A stretch of DNA of 64,000 nucleotides from Desulfarculaceae bacterium (lineage in GTDB: Bacteria > Desulfobacterota > Desulfarculia > Desulfarculales > Desulfarculaceae). This document shows, piece by piece, positions 59,048 through 64,000 of the stretch. Every line of letters starts with the position of its first letter. Position 1 is the first letter of the stretch. Position numbers and translations under genes: made by a program. The notes beneath the pieces are model-generated. The model saw only the letters and a program-made list of their open reading frames with translations. It was not told where the DNA came from and did not search any database. Location: contig JAIPDO010000012.1 in NCBI GenBank assembly GCA_021737645.1, positions 1 through 64,000 of the forward strand, read 5' to 3'.

Positions 59048-60985
59048 ATGTCACGCAAGATGCTCATAAACGCCACCGGGGTTGAGGAACTCAGGGTGGC
59101 GGTGGTCGAGGAGGGCCGTTTGGAGGCCTTTTATGTGGAGACCGCCGCCCAGGCCCAGACCAGGGGCAACATCTACAAGGGTGTGGTTGCCAATGTGGAG
59201 CCCAGCCTCCAGGCCGCCTTTATAGATTACGGACGGCCCAAGCACGGATTCCTCCAGATAGCCGACCTGCGCAACGACCTCTGGGGCGATCACCAGGCCC
59301 CGGCCAAGGGATTGCCGCCATTGCAGGAGGTGCTCAAGAAGGGCCGCCAGCTTTTGGTGCAGGTGGTCAAGGAAGAGACCGGCAACAAGGGCGCGGCCCT
59401 GACCACTCATCTGTCCATACCCGGCCAGTACCTGGTGCTCACCCCTGGGCACTCCCATGTGGGGGTGTCCCGCCAGATCGCCGATGAAAAGGAACGCAGC
59501 CGGATCAAGGAAGTGCTTACGTCCCTGGAGCGCTCCGGGGACCTGGGGGTCATCGCCCGCACCGCCGCCGAGGGGCGCAGCAAGCGAGACCTGACCACCA
59601 ACCTCAAACAGCTCCAGCGACTGTGGGAAGACATCGATAAACGGGGCCATGACGCCAAGCCCCGCACCCTGATCCACAAGGAGGAGGAGCTGGCGGTGCG
59701 CACGGTGCGCGACCTGTTCACCTCGGACCTCAGCGAGATTTTGGTGGACGATCCCGAGGTGTTCGAGCGGGTAAGCACCTTCGTGGGCACCGTGAATCCC
59801 CGGCGCAAGAAAATCGTCAAGCTGTACCGGCAGGAGCGCCCCATCTTCGCCAAGTATACCCTGGAAGAGCAGATTTCCAGCGTATACCAACCGGCGGTGC
59901 GCCTGCCCTCCGGGGGCAGCATTGTCATCAGCCCCACCGAAGCCTTGGTGGCGGTGGATGTGAACTCCGGCAAGACCGCCGGGGGCAGGCAGCTGGAGGA
60001 CACCGCCCTGGCGGTGAACCTGGAGGCTGCCGCCGAGATAGCCCGCCAGCTCCGTCTGCGCGACCTGGGCGGGCTCATAGTCATCGATTTCATAGATATG
60101 CGCGACCGGGCCAACCAGCGCAAGGTGCGCAAGGCTCTGGGCGACGCCCTGAAGGGCGACAAGGCCAAGACCACGGTGGGCCACATCAGCCGCTTCGGCC
60201 TGCTGGAGATGAGCCGCCAACGCATCCGTCCGGCCATAGATTTCGGCTCCACCCGCACCTGTCCGGTGTGTCAGGGGCGGGGGCTTTTGCTCACCAGTGA
60301 GGCCCTGGGGCGCCGGGTGCTCCGGGACCTGGAGCTAAAGCTAAGGGGATACGGCGGCAAGGGGCTCAAGGTGCGCCTGGCCCCGGAGACCGCCCACCAC
60401 CTGATGAACGTCAAACGCATGGAACTGGCCCGCCTGGAGAGCAGCAGCGGGGTTTGTCTGGAATTGGTGGCCGACCACGAGGTGGCACTGGACGATTGCA
60501 AGACCGAGGCCTGCGGCGAGCCCTGGGCCTTGTGCGCTCCGCCTCAGGCCCATGAGCCGGTGGCTCCCCCGGCGTCCGCCCCCGCTCCCCCGGCCAAACC
60601 CAGGGCGCCGGAGCCGGCCCAAGCAGAAGCCGCGCCGCCCAAACCCGCCTCCAGCGGGCGCAAGCGCCGCCGCAGCCGCAAAAAGCCCGCCCCCGCTCCC
60701 GCCCCCGAGGCCAAGGCGGGCGGAGGCGACAAGCCCCAGCCGGAGGCCCCACCGGCCCCGCCCCAGGACTCGTCCGGCAAGCAGGTTGACAAGCCCAAGG
60801 GCCAGGCGCAAAACGGCCAGGCCCCGCCCCAGGAAGCCGCGGCTCCGGCCGCGCCCAAGAGGCGCCGCCGCCGCCGTCCCTCCGGGGCCCAGCGCCGGGC
60901 CAAGGCCAAGGCCAAGGCCAAGAACGAGGCCCAGGGCGAGGGCGAAACCAAGCCCGAGGCGCCGGCTGCCCCGGCCAAAGGCTAA
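59048..60985 (+). CDS. rng: Ribonuclease E/G family endoribonuclease
   Basis: 645 residues. An N-terminal S1 domain region (about 35-125: NIYKGVVANVEPSLQAAFIDYG) leads to the RNase H-like catalytic part with the metal motif VAVDVNSGK (about 304-312), DLGGLIVIDFIDM, and the zinc-link CPVCQGRG (about 408). Its length up to about 490 equals RNase G; beyond it is a 150-residue Pro/Ala/Lys-rich disordered tail with basic clusters (KRRRSRKK, KRRRRRRP) that may bind RNA or partner proteins, as in RNase E. It processes rRNA and mRNA in the cytoplasm. The ribosome site is weak. Confidence 0.95.
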   Translation: MSRKMLINATGVEELRVAVVEEGRLEAFYVETAAQAQTRGNIYKGVVANVEPSLQAAFIDYGRPKHGFLQIADLRNDLWGDHQAPAKGLPPLQEVLKKGRQLLVQVVKEETGNKGAALTTHLSIPGQYLVLTPGHSHVGVSRQIADEKERSRIKEVLTSLERSGDLGVIARTAAEGRSKRDLTTNLKQLQRLWEDIDKRGHDAKPRTLIHKEEELAVRTVRDLFTSDLSEILVDDPEVFERVSTFVGTVNPRRKKIVKLYRQERPIFAKYTLEEQISSVYQPAVRLPSGGSIVISPTEALVAVDVNSGKTAGGRQLEDTALAVNLEAAAEIARQLRLRDLGGLIVIDFIDMRDRANQRKVRKALGDALKGDKAKTTVGHISRFGLLEMSRQRIRPAIDFGSTRTCPVCQGRGLLLTSEALGRRVLRDLELKLRGYGGKGLKVRLAPETAHHLMNVKRMELARLESSSGVCLELVADHEVALDDCKTEACGEPWALCAPPQAHEPVAPPASAPAPPAKPRAPEPAQAEAAPPKPASSGRKRRRSRKKPAPAPAPEAKAGGGDKPQPEAPPAPPQDSSGKQVDKPKGQAQNGQAPPQEAAAPAAPKRRRRRRPSGAQRRAKAKAKAKNEAQGEGETKPEAPAAPAKG

Positions 60986-62142
60986 GCCAGCCCCACCACT
61001 CCCCGCTCGGCCATATCCTCTATTTCAGTTTGGCTGAGTCCCAGTCCGGTCAAGACCTCGGCGGTGTCCTGGCCCAGGGCCGGGGGGGGCTCGGTTGGGG
61101 CCAAGGGTGAGGCGGACATCTTCAGGGGGCAGGCCAACTGGACCCCCTGGGGATCCTGCTCCACCATGCCCCGTTCCCGGACCAGGGACGAGGCCACCGC
61201 CTCGGGCATCGAGAGCACCGGCTCACAGCAGGCGTCGTAACCCGCCCAAAAGTCAGTCCATTCATCACGGGTGCGCCCGGCGAAGATGGCCGCCACCTCC
61301 TCGATGACTTCCTGCCCGGCGAACTGCTTGCTCAGCAGGTCCGGACGCTCAAGCGCCTCGCAGAATATTTGCCAGAACTTGGGCTCCAAGGCCCCCAGGG
61401 AAAACCAGCCGCCGCCCTTGGTGCGGTAGAGGTTGTAGCAGGGCCGGGCTCCGTTGAGGGTCATGCCCGCCGGACGGGGGGCGTCAAGCCCCGCCTGCAC
61501 TCCGGCCCAGACCATGGTGGCCATGGAAACCGAGCCGTCGAACATGGCCGTGTCCACGTGCTGGCCCTTGCCGGTGCGCTCCCGCTGGTACAGGGCCGCC
61601 AAAACTCCGGACAGGCCCAGCAGCGAACCGCCGGCCAAGTCGGCAATCTGCACTCCGGGTATGGCCAGGCCGCCTTCCCGGCTGCCGGTGGTGTCCAGGA
61701 CTCCGGCCAGGGCCAGGTAGTTGATGTCGTGGCCCGCCCGCCCGGCCAGGGAGCCCTGTTGGCCGTAGCCGGAGATGGACAAGTGGATCAGGCGGGGTTG
61801 GACTCGGCTGAGCACGGAATGCTCCAGGCCCAGGCGGGCCATGACCCCTGGGCGGAAGCCTTCCAGCAAAACGTCGTAGTCCTTCAGCAGCCGCAGCAGG
61901 ATGTCGCGCCCCGCCGGGTCTTTCAGGTTCAAGGCCAGGCTTTTTTTGCCCCGGTTCAGCGCCGGGAAGTAGGGAGACTCCTCATCCCCCTGACTGGTGA
62001 TGCCGCGGCTGTAGTCGCCGCCCACCGGGTTTTCGACCTTTAAGACTTGAGCCCCCATGCAGGCCATGAGCCAGGCCAGGTACAGGCCGGGCAGGTTCAG
62101 GGAAAGGTCCAGCACCTTGACTCCGCTGAGGGCGTGCTCCAT
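60982..62142 (-). CDS. CaiB/BaiF family CoA-transferase
   Basis: 386 residues of class III CoA-transferases (also alpha-methylacyl-CoA racemase). Motifs: GVKVLDLSLNLPGLYLAWLMACMGAQVLKVE, NRGKKSLALNLKDPAG, catalytic Asp in GRAGHDINYLALAGVL, and TGKGQHVDTAMFDGS. The start at 62142 has GAGAGG 5 bases before; a GTG six bases earlier is less likely. It moves CoA between acids or racemises 2-methylacyl-CoA. It starts 9 bases after the ferredoxin-like gene on the same strand, so the two form an operon. It overlaps the 3' end of the RNase E/G gene by 4 bases. Confidence 0.92.
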   Translation of the reverse strand: MEHALSGVKVLDLSLNLPGLYLAWLMACMGAQVLKVENPVGGDYSRGITSQGDEESPYFPALNRGKKSLALNLKDPAGRDILLRLLKDYDVLLEGFRPGVMARLGLEHSVLSRVQPRLIHLSISGYGQQGSLAGRAGHDINYLALAGVLDTTGSREGGLAIPGVQIADLAGGSLLGLSGVLAALYQRERTGKGQHVDTAMFDGSVSMATMVWAGVQAGLDAPRPAGMTLNGARPCYNLYRTKGGGWFSLGALEPKFWQIFCEALERPDLLSKQFAGQEVIEEVAAIFAGRTRDEWTDFWAGYDACCEPVLSMPEAVASSLVRERGMVEQDPQGVQLACPLKMSASPLAPTEPPPALGQDTAEVLTGLGLSQTEIEDMAERGVVGLA

Positions 62143-62151
62143 GCCCACCTC

Positions 62152-63156
62152 TCACGCCGCCCCTGGTATGAAGCTTGGCCGGCGGGCCTCCTCCAGGCTC
62201 AGGGCCTCGCCTGGGCAGGTTATCAGGCACAGGCCGCAGCCCATGCAGCGCTGTGGGTCCACCATCGCCGTGGCGCCCTCCTGTTCGCCCAGGGAGATGG
62301 CTGAAAAGTAGCAGCGTTCCAGGCAGGTTCCACAGGCGGTGCACTCCTCGGCCTCCACCACGGCCACGAATCGGCTGGGGTCCACCACCCGAATGCCTCC
62401 CTCGATCAACACCGGCATGGTCTGGCAACAGCAGGGGCAGCAGTTGCATATGAAGTTGTTGCCTTCATGCCGGTTGATGGTCACATGAACCAGGCCCGCT
62501 TCCTCGGCTTCTCTGAGGATGTCCATGGCCTCTTGGACGCTGATCGCCCGGCCGGTGCCCCGGGCCAGGTTGTAGTCGGCCGCGCCGTCCACCTGCAGGC
62601 ACACCTCCAGGGGTCGGTCGCAGTTGTGCATGCTCAGGCGGCAGGTGCATTTGGTCACCGCCAGGCTCCTGGCCTTTTCGATCATCTTGGCCACGGAGTC
62701 GAAGTCCAGGATGGAGGTGCGGGCCTCGATGGCCACCCCCACCGGGATGATCCTGGTGAAAGGTTTGGTCACATCGGCGCTCATGGTCTTGGCGATGGCG
62801 TACCATTCCTGATCCATGAACTCGCGCCACAGGTCCAGGAACTCCTGAGGGGCCTGGGGCCAGAGAATGGTGGCGTCGTGAAACTGCACCAGGTTGCGGC
62901 TCATGCGCCAAGTGGGGGGATCGGTTTTTTTGGATGGAAACACCAGGCCCTTGATGAACAAATCGTCCATCATCCGCTGCACCGCCTCCGGCTCGCGCCC
63001 CAGCTTCCCAGCCGCGGCGGGCACATCCGCCGGTAAGGCCAGCAAGAGGTCGGCCTGTGCGGAGTCGGCCAGCATTTCAAACAAACGGGCGATGCGTACA
63101 GATTGCCCCAGGCCGATCCGGGCGGCCATCTCAAGGTAGCGCGGGTCCGGGTCCAT
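62152..63156 (-). CDS. Cysteine-rich 4Fe-4S ferredoxin-type protein with N-terminal helical domain
   Basis: 334 residues from an ATG at 63156 (GGGAGA upstream). The first 90 residues are helical and winged-helix-like (ADVPAAAGKLGREPEAVQRMMDDLFIKGLV). The middle has CTCRLSMHNCDRPLEVC and a rare run CNCCPCCC (about 269-276). The C-terminus has two ferredoxin motifs: CTACGTCLERCYFSA and CMGCGLCLITCPGEA. It belongs to a 4Fe-4S protein family of anaerobes with unknown partner. It lies head-to-head with aprB across a long intergenic region and is coupled to a CoA-transferase gene. Codons upstream to 63552 have no ribosome site and unlike composition. Confidence 0.83.
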   Translation of the reverse strand: MDPDPRYLEMAARIGLGQSVRIARLFEMLADSAQADLLLALPADVPAAAGKLGREPEAVQRMMDDLFIKGLVFPSKKTDPPTWRMSRNLVQFHDATILWPQAPQEFLDLWREFMDQEWYAIAKTMSADVTKPFTRIIPVGVAIEARTSILDFDSVAKMIEKARSLAVTKCTCRLSMHNCDRPLEVCLQVDGAADYNLARGTGRAISVQEAMDILREAEEAGLVHVTINRHEGNNFICNCCPCCCQTMPVLIEGGIRVVDPSRFVAVVEAEECTACGTCLERCYFSAISLGEQEGATAMVDPQRCMGCGLCLITCPGEALSLEEARRPSFIPGAA

Positions 63157-63536
63157 ATTTTTCTCCCTATGGTTTAACGGCGGCGTTTCGCCCCCCTCCG
63201 AGGCGAATTCCCACCGCAACCCTAAATAACATAATTCAACTGGAGATTGTTCTGATTGAGCCGCAAAAAATTTTAAGAGGCGGCCCGGCCCCACGGACGC
63301 GCGCCTGCCCGCTGCGGCTCGGATGAGGTGGATTTTCCCTCGGGCCGGGCCCTCCCCGGTGGGGGACCGGCCAAAGCGGCGATAGGCTGCCCGGCGCAGG
63401 TTCTGGCGGCACCCCGGGACGCTTCGCCGCCTCGCCAGGCGCGGTTTGCCTAACAGATGGAATTCATATCTTAAAGGGAGCCCGGCGTAAGGTATCTGGG
63501 CGCCGGGGGGTGGTTCTGGTTTGGCCCGGAGGGACT
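63157..63536. other. Gene-free, GC-rich part of the apr upstream region
   Basis: No supported gene is found. There are several GC hairpins, for example CCTCCCC-GGT-GGGGGACC (63347-63364) and CCCGGCG...CGCCGGG (63481-63507). It may hold the leader or promoter of the leftward ferredoxin gene. No riboswitch that I know is recognisable. Confidence 0.4.
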
Positions 63537-63554
63537 TTGTGACTATTAACACAT
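63537..63554. promoter_or_regulatory. Candidate Rex-type redox operator
   Basis: TTGTGA-CTATTA-ACACAT resembles the Rex consensus TTGTGA-N6-TCACAA: first half exact, second half four of six. It ends 5 bases before the first TTGACA in front of aprB. Rex control of sulfate-reduction genes is known in Desulfovibrio. The site itself is unproven. Confidence 0.35.
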
Positions 63555-63559
63555 TTTTC

Positions 63560-63589
63560 TTGACATCAAAGTTAACTCTACGTTAGAAC
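63560..63589 (+). promoter_or_regulatory. Candidate aprB promoter P1
   Basis: TTGACA (63560-63565), an 18-base spacer, TAGAAC (63584-63589; four of six). Confidence 0.5.
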
Positions 63590-63675
63590 AGGCCGACCCC
63601 ATGGAAAAAGTAGGCCGTATCTTTTGTGGCGCAGGGTCGCCCGGACCAAGGGCCGCAGGGGGATGGCGAAATAGC

Positions 63676-63705
63676 TTGACACGCGGGGTGTAATTGCGGG
63701 ATAGT
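63676..63705 (+). promoter_or_regulatory. Candidate aprB promoter P2
   Basis: TTGACA (63676-63681), an 18-base spacer, GATAGT (63700-63705; four of six). Transcripts from here would carry a leader of about 215 bases. Confidence 0.5.
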
Positions 63706-63843
63706 TTGTTCCAATGCGCACAATCGATGGTTTCGTTTCCGGGCCCAGGCCTTGGGGCGGACTGCTCGAAATAACAGTTAGGCAGAAACCAAGCTCGGGT
63801 AATGGTACTCGAAGGAGGTGTAGGGAAATTAGGGACGTGAACT

Positions 63844-63867
63844 AGCCCCACCTAGGGAGGTAGGGCT
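63844..63867 (+). promoter_or_regulatory. Hairpin in the aprB leader
   Basis: AGCCC-C-ACCT / AGGT-A-GGGCT with a 4-base loop, 61 bases before the ATG. No T-run follows, so stabilisation of the mRNA 5' end is more likely than termination. Confidence 0.5.
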
Positions 63868-63928
63868 CATTTGGTAGTCGTTTAGGCTGGTTGCAAAAGG
63901 TCAACCCGTCAACACTACGGAGGAATAA

Positions 63929-64000
63929 ATGCCAAGTTTTGTCATTGTTGAAAAGTGCGATGGCTGCAAGGGTCAGGATAAGACCGCTTGTATGTACATC
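63929..64000 (+). CDS. aprB: Adenylylsulfate reductase beta subunit, N-terminal fragment
   Basis: Only 24 codons are inside the window: MPSFVIVEKCDGCKGQDKTA then CMYI. This is the conserved start of AprB, the ferredoxin-like subunit that passes electrons to the AprA flavin during reduction of APS to sulfite and AMP. Cys10, Cys13 and Cys21 are the first ligands of a [4Fe-4S] cluster. GGAGG lies 5 bases before the ATG. The gene continues beyond the edge, and aprA should follow in the usual aprBA order. It identifies the cell as one with dissimilatory sulfur metabolism; the direction (reduction or oxidation) is inferred from the other genes. Confidence 0.93.
   Translation, partial: MPSFVIVEKCDGCKGQDKTACMYI

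Noticed and set aside
63157-63536. Possible riboswitch or structured RNA upstream of apr
   Set aside because: GC hairpins are present, but I could not match cobalamin, SAM, molybdenum cofactor, 6S, SRP or RNase P signatures on either strand. A covariance-model search of the segment would decide.
63157-63552. N-terminal extension of the ferredoxin-like gene
   Set aside because: The extension has basic low-information sequence and no start signal; ATG 63156 has a ribosome site.
1-64000. tRNA, rRNA, CRISPR arrays, prophage and insertion sequences
   Set aside because: No cloverleaf with conserved TTCRA arm, no regular spacer-repeat series, and no transposase, integrase or phage gene was seen in any gap or frame.

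Overview
The window is a GC-rich stretch of chromosome from what looks like a Desulfobacterota (deltaproteobacterial) sulfate reducer. The main evidence is at the right edge, where the first 24 codons of adenylylsulfate reductase beta subunit (aprB) begin, with a long promoter region in front. HdrA/B/C-type redox proteins, CoA-thioester enzymes (acyl-CoA ligases, a 2-hydroxyacyl-CoA dehydratase subunit, two dehydratase activases, a CaiB/BaiF CoA-transferase) and Gram-negative envelope genes (porin, Mla system, lipoproteins) fit the same picture. The combination recalls Desulfarculales-like organisms, but that placement is inference. I found no rRNA, tRNA, CRISPR array, prophage or insertion sequence.

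Layout. 1-6.8 kb: a porin fragment and pstS, ruvB, a YprB-type exonuclease, a secreted choloylglycine-hydrolase-family amidase, a DUF1566 repeat protein and a lipoprotein. 6.8-11 kb: a compact Mla-type lipid transport operon (STAS-MlaE, MlaF, MlaD, auxiliary lipoprotein) and a universal stress protein. 11-20.4 kb: mixed housekeeping genes (soluble GAF histidine kinase, lipoprotein plus alpha/beta hydrolase, isochorismatase-like hydrolase, glutamate dehydrogenase, CPBP protease, FmdB zinc ribbon, exonuclease III, an amino-acid-type binding protein). 20.5-33.3 kb: two divergent metabolic operons sharing one promoter/operator region. Leftward are a dehydratase subunit, its activase, an acyl-CoA ligase and a thiolase. 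Rightward are a QmoA/HdrA-like flavoprotein, an HdrA-FlpD/QmoB-like protein, HdrC, HdrB, a GcvH-like lipoyl protein and a large GlcD-GlcF fusion. 33.5-46 kb: MFS exporter, acyl-CoA ligase plus hemW, dprA-topA, two amino-acid-type binding proteins and an M20 hydrolase. 46.2-50.8 kb: one unrecognised 1539-residue protein behind a strong promoter. 50.9-61 kb: dusB with an IspH-UbiA fusion, a radical SAM protein with a 1402-residue fused activase/dehydratase-like protein, and RNase E/G. 61-64 kb: a CaiB/BaiF CoA-transferase, a cysteine-rich ferredoxin-like protein, about 770 bp of regulatory DNA, then aprB.

How the genes may work together. The 20.5-33.3 kb region reads as a regulated catabolic module. 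A 2-hydroxyacid or acyl-CoA substrate would be oxidised by the GlcDF-type dehydrogenase and the CoA enzymes. Electrons would pass through a soluble Hdr-type complex, possibly with the lipoyl protein as a dithiol carrier. This is inferred from content and layout. The ends of several genes carry a dispersed family of palindromic intergenic repeats of about 60-130 bp with CGGC(T/A)NNGCCAG-type termini, which is the main repeat structure of the window.
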